From Bacteroidales bacterium (GTDB lineage: Bacteria; Bacteroidota; Bacteroidia; Bacteroidales; F082): a stretch of DNA of 64,000 bases. A program made the translations under genes and the position numbers. The notes under the pieces are model-generated. The model ran no database searches. It was not told the DNA's origin and saw only the letters and a program-made list of their open reading frames with translations. The stretch is from the NCBI GenBank assembly GCA_015709215.1, contig JACCQN010000016.1, positions 1 through 64,000 on the forward strand, given 5' to 3'. Position 1 is the first letter of the stretch; each line of letters opens with the position of its first letter. This document shows, one piece after another, positions 55,975-64,000 of the stretch.

Positions 55975-56625
55975 TCAATCATTTCCAATATTACCGAGCA
56001 TTGGAACAAAGCGAAAAGCGCCATGCTCTTCCTTTATCAATTCACCGTTTTCCTGTTTGATGATACGCAACATATCCTGTTGGTTGCCGGCACCAAGCGG
56101 AATTACCATAATCCCGCCAGGTTTTAGCTGATCGAGCAAAGCCAGTGGAATTTTAGGGGCTGCTGCCGTAATCAGGATCCTGTCGAATGGTGCATAAGCC
56201 GGCAGGCCATCAGTGCCATCTCCTAAAAAAAGATGGAGCTTATAGGGCAAGTGTTGCTGCACAAAGGCTTTGGTTTTTATAAAGAGTTTTCGCTGCCTTT
56301 CGATACTATAAACCTTAGCCCCCATCTCGGCCAGCACACTGGCCTGATAAGCCGAACCTGTACCGATTTCGAGTACCTTTAACCCTTTTTTGACCATTAA
56401 AAGCTGTGTTTGAAAAGCTACGGTATATGGTTGCGAAATGGTTTGTCCCGATCCGATCGGAAAGGGCTTGTCCTGATAAGCAAATTCCAGGAAGGAAGAA
56501 TCCAGAAAGATATGTCTCGGAATCTTTTCCATTGCATCAAGCACCGCTTCATCTAAAATCTGCTTTTGTCGCAGTGTTTCAATCAATTGTTTTCTCAGTC
56601 CTTTGTGTCGATAGGTATCCTGCAT
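55975..56625 (-). CDS. pcm: Protein-L-isoaspartate O-methyltransferase
   Basis: A 216-residue SAM-dependent repair enzyme that methylates isoaspartyl residues in damaged proteins. Motifs: 'AYQDKPFPIGSGQTISQPYT' (substrate-binding, with the family GxGQTIS signature), SAM-binding 'VLEIGTGSAYQASVLAEMG', 'VYSIER' and 'FDRILITAAAPKIP'. Length is typical (about 210-220). It stands alone between the DUF4276 gene (convergent) and the oxidoreductase gene (divergent). Confidence 0.96.
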   Translation of the reverse strand: MQDTYRHKGLRKQLIETLRQKQILDEAVLDAMEKIPRHIFLDSSFLEFAYQDKPFPIGSGQTISQPYTVAFQTQLLMVKKGLKVLEIGTGSAYQASVLAEMGAKVYSIERQRKLFIKTKAFVQQHLPYKLHLFLGDGTDGLPAYAPFDRILITAAAPKIPLALLDQLKPGGIMVIPLGAGNQQDMLRIIKQENGELIKEEHGAFRFVPMLGNIGND

Positions 56626-56701
56626 AATACTTTATCAGCAATTTAGCGTGAATCTAAGGTTGAACAGGCGAAATTAGCAATAAGCACTCGACAAAAAAAG
56701 T

Positions 56702-56709
56702 TACTTTTG
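56702..56709 (+). promoter_or_regulatory. -7 box (TACTTTTG) of the oxidoreductase gene
   Basis: Exact TAnnTTTG, 16 bases before the ATG at 56726. The box sits inside a palindrome TTTTGCGCAAAA (56705-56716), which could also be an operator. Confidence 0.5.
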
Positions 56710-56725
56710 CGCAAAAGTATTGCTT

Positions 56726-57715
56726 ATGTTGAAAATAGGGGTTCTGGGAGCCGGCCATTTAGGCAAAATACATTTGAAATGTATCCAACAACTACCTGAA
56801 TATGAACTTATAGGGTTTTATGATCCGGATGATGCCAATGCGCAAAAAGTAGCTGAAGATTTTAATTTGAAAGCATTTGATTCCATCGAATCGCTAATAG
56901 AGGCTACTGAGGTGGTTGATATCGTTACACCCACTGTATCTCATTTCAGTTGTGCTGCCCAATCGTTGAAAAAATCGCGGCATGTTTTCATCGAAAAACC
57001 CGTTGTGGCTACTCCGGAAGAGGCCAACGAGTTGATCAAGCTGGCTCGCGAGTCGCGTGTAAAAGTGCAGGTTGGTCATGTTGAACGATTCAATCCGGCT
57101 TTTCTTGCAGTTCAAAACAGTCTCAACAATCCCTTGTTTATTGAGGCTCACCGTTTAGCTCAATTCAATCCCAGAGGGACTGATGTGCCAGTGATCCTGG
57201 ATTTGATGGTGCATGATATCGATATCGTTTTGAGTTCGATCCGCTCAAAAGTGAAAAGCATCAATGCCAGTGGCGTGGCTGTAGTGAGTGACACACCTGA
57301 CATTACCAATGCACGTATTACTTTCGAAAACGGCGCAGTGGCAAATCTTACGGCCAGCCGTATCTCACTCAAAAACATGCGCAAAGCACGCTTTTTCCAG
57401 AAAGATGCCTACATTACAGTTGATTTCCTGGAGAAACAGAGCGAAATAGTGAGGATGAAAAGTATCAGCGAGGAGCCTGATGATCCAATGGCAATGGTAC
57501 TCGATCTTGGCGGAGGCAAAGGATCTAAACAAATCTCATTCGAAAAGCCTGAGATAGCACCTGTTAATGCTATAAAAATGGAATTGGAAAAATTTTATGA
57601 AGCCATCGTTAATGATCAAAAGCCTGCCGTTAGCATTGATGATGGAGTGGAAGTACTCAAGCTGGCTTATCAGATTTTAGAAGAAGTAAACAAAAATGTT
57701 AGTCAGATTAAATAA
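56726..57715 (+). CDS. Gfo/Idh/MocA family NAD(P)-dependent oxidoreductase
   Basis: A 329-residue two-domain dehydrogenase. Rossmann motif 'IGVLGAGHLGKIHLKCI' at the N terminus, 'DIVTPTVSHF' and the hallmark 'KHVFIEKPVVATPEEA'-like segment ('HVFIEKPVVATPEEANELIK') for the NAD side; the C-terminal substrate domain holds 'LMVHDIDIVLSSI', with the catalytic-region Asp/His. The family oxidises or reduces sugars and related compounds; this subtype is usual in Bacteroidota next to envelope genes, substrate unknown. The ATG at 56726 gives the natural start; an in-frame TTG 6 bases earlier is unnecessary. Probably transcribed with the following lipoprotein gene. Confidence 0.9.
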   Translation: MLKIGVLGAGHLGKIHLKCIQQLPEYELIGFYDPDDANAQKVAEDFNLKAFDSIESLIEATEVVDIVTPTVSHFSCAAQSLKKSRHVFIEKPVVATPEEANELIKLARESRVKVQVGHVERFNPAFLAVQNSLNNPLFIEAHRLAQFNPRGTDVPVILDLMVHDIDIVLSSIRSKVKSINASGVAVVSDTPDITNARITFENGAVANLTASRISLKNMRKARFFQKDAYITVDFLEKQSEIVRMKSISEEPDDPMAMVLDLGGGKGSKQISFEKPEIAPVNAIKMELEKFYEAIVNDQKPAVSIDDGVEVLKLAYQILEEVNKNVSQIK

Positions 57716-57787
57716 TTGTTGCAAACGTGTGCAATAAGGCGCTCAGACTAGTCGTTAGGAGATAGAAATAAGGTGAACCAAATATTT

Positions 57788-58684
57788 ATGCAGGGGATTT
57801 TACGCAACACACTGTATCTACTCATTTTTGCAGGTTTAGGATTGGGATTTACTTCATGCAATAAATTTGAAGGCGATCAAACCATTCCGGCATACATCCA
57901 CATTGATACGATGATGTTAAGCACTGATTATTTCTCGCAAGGCAGCAATACCCATAACATAACAGATGTATGGGTGTATGTGAACGACCAACTGGTTGGT
58001 GCTTTTGAATTACCAGCCACTATTCCTGTTTTAGCCAGAGGAAAGCAAAAGCTGGAGCTCAGGTCTGGCATCAAACTCAATGGTATTGGAGGAACACGTG
58101 TCCCTTATCCTTTTTACCAGCCTTATATCGTGAACGAATTCAATTTTATCGAAGACAGTGTTGTTAAGGTTAACCCCTCAACGACTTATTATAATACAAT
58201 CAATTTTGCCTGGCTCGAGGATTTTGAAAATGCCAGTATTTCCATCGAAAAAACCAGTCAGAGCGATACTGCAATTTACAAAACCAGTCCGATAAACAAT
58301 CCCGAAGCTTGGTTGTCAGAACATTCCTCTTATTCAGGAGAAATTAATCTGGATGATCAGCGAAGTGTTTTCAAAATAGCCTCATTCAATGCATTTATTT
58401 TGCCGGGGCTGGGCAGCCCAGTTATGCTTGAAATTGACTATAAATGCACCCATTCATTTGGTGTTGGCATGTTTGCTGAAATCAGTGGTACTATCGTTGA
58501 TTTGCCTTTGATAGTTGTAAATAAAAGTGATCGCTGGAACAAAATATACGTCAATTTGGGACCAAATATTAGCACTTATAACAATGCATCGAATTTTAAA
58601 ATATACTTTGAATCCAGTGTTTTAGATGGCCCTGCCAAATTTTACATGGACAATATCAAATTAATTTACCGATCAAATATCTGA
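57788..58684 (+). CDS. Putative outer lipoprotein of unknown function
   Basis: A 298-residue protein with an N-terminal lipoprotein signal ('LLIFAGLGLGFTSCNKF'; Cys near residue 23). The rest is beta-rich without a family I recognise; a C-terminal part ('FYMDNIKLIYRS' ending) resembles a carbohydrate-binding-like beta-sandwich. A GTG 15 bases upstream is an alternative start. It lies 72 bases after the oxidoreductase and overlaps the next start by one base (TGATG), so it is co-translated with the glycosylphosphotransferase; a role in polysaccharide or cell-surface assembly is suggested only by this. Confidence 0.7.
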   Translation: MQGILRNTLYLLIFAGLGLGFTSCNKFEGDQTIPAYIHIDTMMLSTDYFSQGSNTHNITDVWVYVNDQLVGAFELPATIPVLARGKQKLELRSGIKLNGIGGTRVPYPFYQPYIVNEFNFIEDSVVKVNPSTTYYNTINFAWLEDFENASISIEKTSQSDTAIYKTSPINNPEAWLSEHSSYSGEINLDDQRSVFKIASFNAFILPGLGSPVMLEIDYKCTHSFGVGMFAEISGTIVDLPLIVVNKSDRWNKIYVNLGPNISTYNNASNFKIYFESSVLDGPAKFYMDNIKLIYRSNI

Positions 58685-60099
58685 TGAACAGACGTTTACA
58701 AGTAGCAAAGTATTTGATTTTAGACTGGCTGGCAGCTGTAATGGCTTGGGCTTTATTCTATTTTTTCAGGAAACAATCGGAAGATCCCAGCTTTCACGAA
58801 TACTTTGAGATCATTTTTGAGGATCCTAATTTTTGGTATGGTATCATATTTATCCCGCTGGGCTGGCTGCTACTTTACACCATTTTAGGGACTTACCGCC
58901 GGATTTACCGCAAAGCACGCCTTAGGGAGCTCGGACAAACCTTTATCATCACGCTTATTGGCGTTACGGTCATCTTTTTTGTTGCTATACTGGATGATGT
59001 AATCGTAACCTATAAATCTTATTATCAGTCGTTTTCGATGCTTTTTGTCTTACACTTTCTGTTTACCTATGCCGGACGATTAGCCCTTACTTCGGTTACA
59101 GTACGCAAGATTCATCGTAAAGAAATTGGCTTTAATACCGTTATTGTCGGAAGCAATGGTAATGCGCTCGCCATCTATCATGAAATTGAAAACCAGGAGC
59201 GTTCGGCGGGAAATATCTTTGTAGGCTTTGTAAGTGTTTATGATAAAGACGATTATAAGATCGGAGAATTTTTGCCCTGGCTGGGGTCGTATAAAGACAT
59301 CAAAAAAATCGTTGAGGAACATCAGGTTGAGGAGGTTATAATTGCTATCGAACGTTCCGAAACAGATACCATCGACAGTATTATTGCGCTATTGGAAGAC
59401 ACCCCGGCCGTGATCAAAATCATTCCGATTATGCAGGATATTTTATTTGGATCGGTTAAGCTCTCCGGAATCTGGCATGCACCGCTTATTCAAATTTCTC
59501 CCGATTCGATGCCGGCCTGGCAGCAATCGGTTAAACGACTGATTGATGTGGTGGTATCCATTATAGCTATGATTTTACTGATTCCGCTTTATGTGTTTAC
59601 TGCGCTTGGAGTGATTTTATCTTCCAGAGGGCCGATATTGTATTCACAGGAGCGAATAGGCTTGGGGGGCCGACCTTTTAAAATGCATAAATTCAGAAGC
59701 ATGTATTCCGATGCCGAAAAGGCAGGTCCGCAACTATCCAGTGAAGACGACCCCCGTATTACTCCCTTCGGAAAGTTTATTCGTAAAGTAAGATTGGACG
59801 AAATACCACAGTTTTTTACAGTCTTAAAAGGCGATATGTCGCTTGTTGGCCCACGCCCCGAACGCCAGTATTATATCGATCAAATTGTGAAACGCGCACC
59901 ACATTACCGTCTGTTGCTTAAAGTGAAACCTGGTATAACAAGCTGGGGACAAGTAAAATACGGCTATGCCAGCAATGTGGATGAAATGATCGAACGACTC
60001 AAATACGACATCCTATACATCGAAAATATGAGTCTGGCCATGGACGTTAAAATTTTGATTTATACAGTTTTAATTGTATTGCAAGGCCGAGGAAAATAA
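58684..60099 (+). CDS. Polyprenyl glycosylphosphotransferase (exopolysaccharide priming enzyme)
   Basis: A 471-residue membrane enzyme of the WbaP/WcaJ-like type. Four N-terminal membrane spans (about 8-145), a Rossmann-like CoA-binding-type middle domain (about 150-260), a fifth membrane helix (about 280-305) and the C-terminal catalytic sugar-transferase domain: 'RLIDVVVSIIAMILLIPLY', 'YSQERIGLGGRPFKMHKFRS', 'KVRLDEIPQFFTVLKGDMSL', 'GPRPERQYYIDQI' and 'KPGITSWGQVKYGYA'. It transfers the first sugar-phosphate to undecaprenyl phosphate, starting synthesis of exopolysaccharide or another glycan. No further glycosyltransferases are present in the window. Confidence 0.94.
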   Translation: MNRRLQVAKYLILDWLAAVMAWALFYFFRKQSEDPSFHEYFEIIFEDPNFWYGIIFIPLGWLLLYTILGTYRRIYRKARLRELGQTFIITLIGVTVIFFVAILDDVIVTYKSYYQSFSMLFVLHFLFTYAGRLALTSVTVRKIHRKEIGFNTVIVGSNGNALAIYHEIENQERSAGNIFVGFVSVYDKDDYKIGEFLPWLGSYKDIKKIVEEHQVEEVIIAIERSETDTIDSIIALLEDTPAVIKIIPIMQDILFGSVKLSGIWHAPLIQISPDSMPAWQQSVKRLIDVVVSIIAMILLIPLYVFTALGVILSSRGPILYSQERIGLGGRPFKMHKFRSMYSDAEKAGPQLSSEDDPRITPFGKFIRKVRLDEIPQFFTVLKGDMSLVGPRPERQYYIDQIVKRAPHYRLLLKVKPGITSWGQVKYGYASNVDEMIERLKYDILYIENMSLAMDVKILIYTVLIVLQGRGK

Positions 60100-60708
60100 T
60101 CATAACTGCCCGTGTTCAATCAGGGTTACGATCGTTTCAATAAGCTCGTCTTCGCCATTCGGATCGTAATCTGATTTTAAATTGTAACCCCATATTCGCG
60201 CAAACCCCTGATAAAAAAATGCTGTGAAACCACCGCGTAATTCTTTAACCAGATCATAAGAAGTATTGCCTGTTTCGCGATCGATAAGTTTGAGCAGTAT
60301 TTTACCCTGCGTAAAAGTAAGGTTACGCAATTCGCCTCCAAATTCCTCATTGATTTCCTTTTCGGCTTTTCGCATGATGCGCCTTCGATCGCGATCATTT
60401 TTGGCGTTAACAAGTTGTTTATCGTATTCACGCAATTTTATGCCAGCCAGCTTTGCATACGGATAAACTTTTTTAACATGATAAATCAGGCGTTCAACTT
60501 TTCGGATATCTCTGCGGCTATCGAACAGACGCATAGCAAACACGTTTACTTCGGGCAGCGTCATGATGAGTGTAGTATCTCCATGCTCCACCTTGCCCAG
60601 CACCACCAGTGTATCTGCAAGACCAGTAGTATCAGTAGTTTGCTGCGACCAGCCCTGGCTGTGAATAAGCAGGAGAAAAAAAATGAAAACATATGAAACA
60701 CGCATCAT
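60100..60708 (-). CDS. DUF4294 family secreted protein
   Basis: A 202-residue protein with a signal peptide (about 1-21) and a DUF4294 domain at about 60-195 ('YHVKKVYPYAKLAGIKLREY', 'MRKAEKEINEEFGGELRNLT', 'RETGNTSYDLVKELRGGFTA'). The family is essentially confined to Bacteroidota, highly conserved and of unknown function. Its stop abuts the glycosylphosphotransferase stop with no spacer (60099/60100). It lies 43 bases downstream of clpX on the same strand and may be read through from the clp operon. Confidence 0.88.
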   Translation of the reverse strand: MMRVSYVFIFFLLLIHSQGWSQQTTDTTGLADTLVVLGKVEHGDTTLIMTLPEVNVFAMRLFDSRRDIRKVERLIYHVKKVYPYAKLAGIKLREYDKQLVNAKNDRDRRRIMRKAEKEINEEFGGELRNLTFTQGKILLKLIDRETGNTSYDLVKELRGGFTAFFYQGFARIWGYNLKSDYDPNGEDELIETIVTLIEHGQL

Positions 60709-60751
60709 GCTGCGCTTATTAGCAAGTTTTATGCCAAAATCTAAAAACAGA

Positions 60752-61981
60752 TCAGGCTACTTTGAGCTTAGATAAACCGGCTTTGTTAAATTTCTTCTCA
60801 GCATAATCCAGATTCACAACAAGCTTTTTTACCGATTTTTTTGAAGGCATCTCAAACATATCATCCGTAAGAATAGCTTCCAGTATCGAGCGTAAACCAC
60901 GAGCCCCCAGTTTAAATTCTGTTGATTTCTCAACGATAAAATCAAGCACTTCGGGTTCAATGGTCAATTGAATGCCATCCATTTCAAACAATTTGGTAAA
61001 CTGCTTGGTCAATGCGTTTTTGGGATCGGTAAGGATGCGTTTCAGCGTTTCGGCATCCAAAGGATTTAAGTAAGTAAGAATCGGCAAACGACCTACAATT
61101 TCCGGTATCAAACCAAATTTCTTCAAATCAACAGGCGAAACGTATTGTAAAAGATTCTGCTTATCAATTTGAGTTTTTTTGTCGCTGCCGTAGCCAATCA
61201 CATTAGTTCTGGTTCGGGCTGCAATTATTCGTTCGATACCGTCAAAAGCTCCTCCAGCAATAAAGAGGATATTGCTCGTATTTACCTGGATCATCTTTTG
61301 TTCGGGATGCTTACGACCGCCCTGTGGTGGAACATTCACTGCTGTGCCTTCGAGCAATTTCAATAAAGCCTGTTGCACACCTTCGCCCGAAACATCGCGT
61401 GTGATACTGGGATTATCGCTTTTACGGGCAATTTTATCAATTTCATCAATAAAAACAATCCCTCTCTCGGCAGCAGCCACATCAAAATCAGCTGCCTGCA
61501 GCAGCCGCGAGAGAATGCTTTCAACATCCTCGCCAACGTATCCTGCCTCGGTAAGCACAGTGGCATCAGCAATGGCAAATGGCACATGCAACATACGGGC
61601 AATCGTCCGTGCCAGCAACGTTTTTCCGGTTCCGGTTTCGCCAACCAGGATGATATTGGATTTCTCAATCTCTACATCGTCTTTTGTAACAGGCTGGCTG
61701 ATTCTTTTGTAGTGATTGTAAACAGCAACTGCCAAAACTCTTTTGGCTTCATCCTGTCCGATAACGTATTGATCGAGAAAGTTTTTGATTTCAAGTGGTT
61801 TCATCAACTTAAAATCGGGTATATTCAAGTGACTTCCATTGTTTTGTAACTCTTCCTTCAGGATTAATTGTGCTTGATCAATACATTGATCACAAATATA
61901 GGCTTCCATGCCTGAAATCAACAGTGAAGTATCCTTTCTGGGTTTGCCACAAAATGAACAGTAATCACCTTTTTTTGCCAT
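60752..61981 (-). CDS. clpX: ATP-dependent Clp protease ATP-binding subunit ClpX
   Basis: A 409-residue AAA+ unfoldase that delivers proteins to ClpP. An N-terminal zinc-binding domain has Cys8, Cys11, Cys30 and Cys33 ('YCSFCGKP', 'YICDQCID'). Walker A 'GETGTGKT' lies near 112-119, Walker B '[12 protein letters not shown]', the pore loop 'GYVGEDVES', and the ClpP-docking IGF-type loop appears as '[13 protein letters not shown]' neighbourhood. Normal length. Order tig-clpP-clpX on one strand with a 5-base gap from clpP. Confidence 0.98.
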   Translation of the reverse strand: MAKKGDYCSFCGKPRKDTSLLISGMEAYICDQCIDQAQLILKEELQNNGSHLNIPDFKLMKPLEIKNFLDQYVIGQDEAKRVLAVAVYNHYKRISQPVTKDDVEIEKSNIILVGETGTGKTLLARTIARMLHVPFAIADATVLTEAGYVGEDVESILSRLLQAADFDVAAAERGIVFIDEIDKIARKSDNPSITRDVSGEGVQQALLKLLEGTAVNVPPQGGRKHPEQKMIQVNTSNILFIAGGAFDGIERIIAARTRTNVIGYGSDKKTQIDKQNLLQYVSPVDLKKFGLIPEIVGRLPILTYLNPLDAETLKRILTDPKNALTKQFTKLFEMDGIQLTIEPEVLDFIVEKSTEFKLGARGLRSILEAILTDDMFEMPSKKSVKKLVVNLDYAEKKFNKAGLSKLKVA

Positions 61982-61986
61982 AATTA

Positions 61987-62658
61987 TTAAACTTTATTTT
62001 TTAACAACACCTCGTCAATCATGCCATAATCTTTGGCTTCCTCAGCTGTCATCCAATAGTCGCGATCAGAATCCTTCCAAATCTTTTTATAGGTTTGACC
62101 ACTATGTTTAGCAATGATTTCGTAAAGTTCCTTTTTCAGTTTCTGAATTTCGCGTGCTGTAATTTCGATATCAGAAGCCTGCCCCTGGGCTCCTCCCATC
62201 GGTTGATGAATGAGTACCCTGGAATGTTTCAATGCAGTGCGTTTTCCGTGAGCTCCGGCACAGAGCAAAACAGCACCCATTGAGGCTGCCATTCCGGTAC
62301 AAATAGTGGCTACATCCGGATTGATATATTGCATGGTATCGTAAATTCCCAGGCCTGCATAAACGGAGCCACCAGGCGTATTCAGGTATATTTGTATATC
62401 GCGCTTTGAGTCTACCGATTCAAGAAAGAGCAACTGAGCCTGAATAATATTAGCTACATAATCATCAATAGGTACGCCCAAAAAGATGATTCGATCCATC
62501 ATCAATCGCGAAAAGACATCCATAGTGGCGATGTTGAGCTGACGCTCTTCGATAATGGTAGGTGAAATATAATTTTGTACCGTTGAGGTATATTTTTCCA
62601 ATCCCAGACTGCTAATTCCGAGATGTTTTGTTGCGTATTTGTGAAATTCGTTATTCAT
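61987..62658 (-). CDS. clpP: ATP-dependent Clp protease proteolytic subunit ClpP
   Basis: A 223-residue serine protease that forms the tetradecameric ClpP chamber. Catalytic Ser126 in '[15 protein letters not shown]' and His151 in '[12 protein letters not shown]', with the Asp in '[13 protein letters not shown]'. '[18 protein letters not shown]' is the oxyanion region. The N terminus is about 20 residues longer than the mature E. coli form, consistent with a processed propeptide. The start overlaps the end of tig by 8 bases. Confidence 0.97.
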   Translation of the reverse strand: MNNEFHKYATKHLGISSLGLEKYTSTVQNYISPTIIEERQLNIATMDVFSRLMMDRIIFLGVPIDDYVANIIQAQLLFLESVDSKRDIQIYLNTPGGSVYAGLGIYDTMQYINPDVATICTGMAASMGAVLLCAGAHGKRTALKHSRVLIHQPMGGAQGQASDIEITAREIQKLKKELYEIIAKHSGQTYKKIWKDSDRDYWMTAEEAKDYGMIDEVLLKNKV

Positions 62659-64000
62659 CAGCTATTTCGTTTTTATGGTTATTTTCTGCGTTTATTTTTG
62701 CTACAAAATCAGAATAGGTCATCGTTTCTTCCTGAAGTGTCATTTCAGTTTTAAAATAGGCCGCGAGTTTTTTCTCGAAGAGTTCGTTATGAAGGCGACT
62801 ATGCTCATCATTATTCTCCAGCATGCTATCAACAATACCATCCATACGTTTGCTCATCTCTTCATCTAACTCTCCCATGCCAAAATTAGCAAAAAGATAA
62901 GATTTCATCTGGTCGCGAATATCTTTTTCAGTCACTTTCAGGTCTTCATTATTTTTGAGCAGCTCGGCCTCTATCATTTGCCATTTAATACTATTGGCAT
63001 ATTTAGTATCATACTCGGCTTCAACCGCTTCCTTACTTAGCTTACCTTCTGAATTATACACCAACCAGCGTTTCAGGAAATCATCAGGCAGCGGAGCTTC
63101 AAAAGTTTCGATCAGCTGATCAACAGCTTTGGTGAAGAAATAGCGATCTGATTCGCTCTCGTATTGCTTTTCGATCTCCTGTTTTATCTTTTCGCGAAAA
63201 GCTTGTTCGTCATTAATTTCTGCTCCGGGGAAAATCTTTTCAAACAAGTCCTCATTTAATTCTGCCCTTTCTTCATGGATTACCTCATTGATAATCATGT
63301 TGAAATCAGCTTTTGCAATATTTTTCTGATCCTCGTCAAGCTCCAGAATTTTTGCCGCAGCTTCCTCGTCTTCAAGAGCTTTTGAAAAGTTAAAGATAAA
63401 TTCGGAGCCTATTTCCTTGCCAATCAGCTGTTCACGAGCCTCTGCTGATTTGATTTGATCCATGTGGAACGTAAATTCTTTGGTAAATCCACCTTCAATT
63501 TCTTCCCCCTTTTCATCTGCTTCGGCCAGCGCAACGTTAACACGATCATCGGCGCCAATAGTTTCGCACTGGGTAATTACCGGATTAGACAAAAGCATAT
63601 TATCAATTGCCTGTTGTATTTCTTCGTTGGTGGCCTCAATACGAATATAAGGTACCACAGTGCCATTGAGGTCTAATTTAAAATCAGGTGACAAAGCCAA
63701 CTCAAACATAAAGTCGAACTGCTCCCTATTGTCATCATCAAAAAACTGCGAATCATTCATTGGCATAGGATACCCCAAAACAGGCAATTTGTTCTCAATG
63801 ATGTAATTATTAAGCTTATCAGAAACCAGCTGATTCACTTTATCAGCAAGGACTGCTTTTCCGTACATTTTTTTCACCAGACCAAAAGGCACTTTTCCAG
63901 GCCTGAAACCGGGCATGGATGCTTTGCGCTGATAGGATTTCAGGGATTCATTCACTTCTTTTTCATAATCATTCTTCTCTAGGCTGATCTGAATTTTGGC
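62651..64000 (-). CDS. tig: Trigger factor, 5' end outside the window
   Basis: The frame is open to the window edge (64000) and continues the family sequence upstream of the first in-frame GTG at 63955 ('KIQISLEKNDYEKEVNESLK'), so the gene is partial: about 20 or so N-terminal codons lie beyond the window. The ribosome-binding domain signature 'MPGFRPGKVPFGLVKKMYGK' is present, followed by the long C-terminal chaperone region. The PPIase domain is poorly conserved, as usual in Bacteroidota. It binds nascent chains at the ribosome exit. First gene of tig-clpP-clpX, an order kept in many bacteria. Confidence 0.95.
   Translation of the reverse strand, partial: AKIQISLEKNDYEKEVNESLKSYQRKASMPGFRPGKVPFGLVKKMYGKAVLADKVNQLVSDKLNNYIIENKLPVLGYPMPMNDSQFFDDDNREQFDFMFELALSPDFKLDLNGTVVPYIRIEATNEEIQQAIDNMLLSNPVITQCETIGADDRVNVALAEADEKGEEIEGGFTKEFTFHMDQIKSAEAREQLIGKEIGSEFIFNFSKALEDEEAAAKILELDEDQKNIAKADFNMIINEVIHEERAELNEDLFEKIFPGAEINDEQAFREKIKQEIEKQYESESDRYFFTKAVDQLIETFEAPLPDDFLKRWLVYNSEGKLSKEAVEAEYDTKYANSIKWQMIEAELLKNNEDLKVTEKDIRDQMKSYLFANFGMGELDEEMSKRMDGIVDSMLENNDEHSRLHNELFEKKLAAYFKTEMTLQEETMTYSDFVAKINAENNHKNEIADE

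Noticed and set aside
61272-61849. Plus-strand frames of 146 and 158 codons opposite clpX
   Set aside because: Antisense shadows of the highly conserved AAA+ region.

Overview
The window reads as a chromosomal segment of a member of the phylum Bacteroidota. Evidence: type IX secretion (T9SS) C-terminal sorting domains of both types (A: YPNPS/YPNPA tails; B: a gliding-motility-type tail), a PorP/SprF protein, a GLPGLI protein, a DUF4294 protein, a fused GNAT-nitrilase, and Bacteroidota promoter boxes (TAnnTTTG, sometimes with an upstream TTTG). The class cannot be fixed from the sequence alone; an environmental, at least partly oxygen-using lineage fits the three O2-dependent aromatic-catabolism enzymes.

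Layout. 0.3-4.6 kb: a TPR/HTH membrane regulator and a T9SS cargo protein. 4.8-10.4 kb: SppA protease, a glucosaminidase, folK, a deoxynucleoside kinase and a GNAT-nitrilase fusion. 10.4-15.0 kb: a minus-strand cluster (small Cys-containing secreted peptide, GLPGLI protein, TonB-receptor-like protein, PadR regulator, PspC-like protein) in which four of five members carry independent lesions; this looks like local gene decay. 15.6-19.5 kb: fused branched-chain 2-oxoacid dehydrogenase E1 and a C-terminal processing protease. 19.5-29.6 kb: a tightly overlapping three-gene operon of a 2225-residue repeat protein with a type B sorting tail, an OmpA/PD40/SPOR-like protein and a PorP/SprF protein, which looks like a surface-adhesin export unit. 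30-32.8 kb: a DHOD-like flavoprotein, a CREST-type (alkaline ceramidase-like) membrane hydrolase and an Old Yellow Enzyme.

32.9-37.4 kb: tyrosine-degradation operon (homogentisate dioxygenase, 4-hydroxyphenylpyruvate dioxygenase, fumarylacetoacetase, flavin reductase-like protein). The upstream step, an aromatic amino acid hydroxylase, lies apart at 52.2-54.0 kb; maleylacetoacetate isomerase is absent from the window. 37.7-46.1 kb: two tandem gingipain-type C25 proteases with T9SS tails. 46.6-51.1 kb: a PepSY-like secreted protein, a sigma-54 response regulator and a convergent hybrid histidine kinase. 51.4-52.1 kb: a decayed IS66-family transposase. 54.2-56.0 kb: an AAA ATPase translationally coupled to a DUF4276 (Toprim-like) protein, a candidate split OLD/PARIS-like defence module. 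56.0-60.7 kb: pcm, a Gfo/Idh/MocA oxidoreductase, a lipoprotein, a polyprenyl glycosylphosphotransferase and a DUF4294 protein. 60.8-64.0 kb: clpX, clpP and the 5'-truncated tig.

No tRNA, rRNA, CRISPR array or intact insertion sequence was recognised. The most unusual items are the ATPase/DUF4276 pair, the multiply broken GLPGLI cluster, the CREST hydrolase, the altered active-site motif of the first C25 protease, and the regular half-unit/six-unit/half-unit architecture of the giant surface protein.
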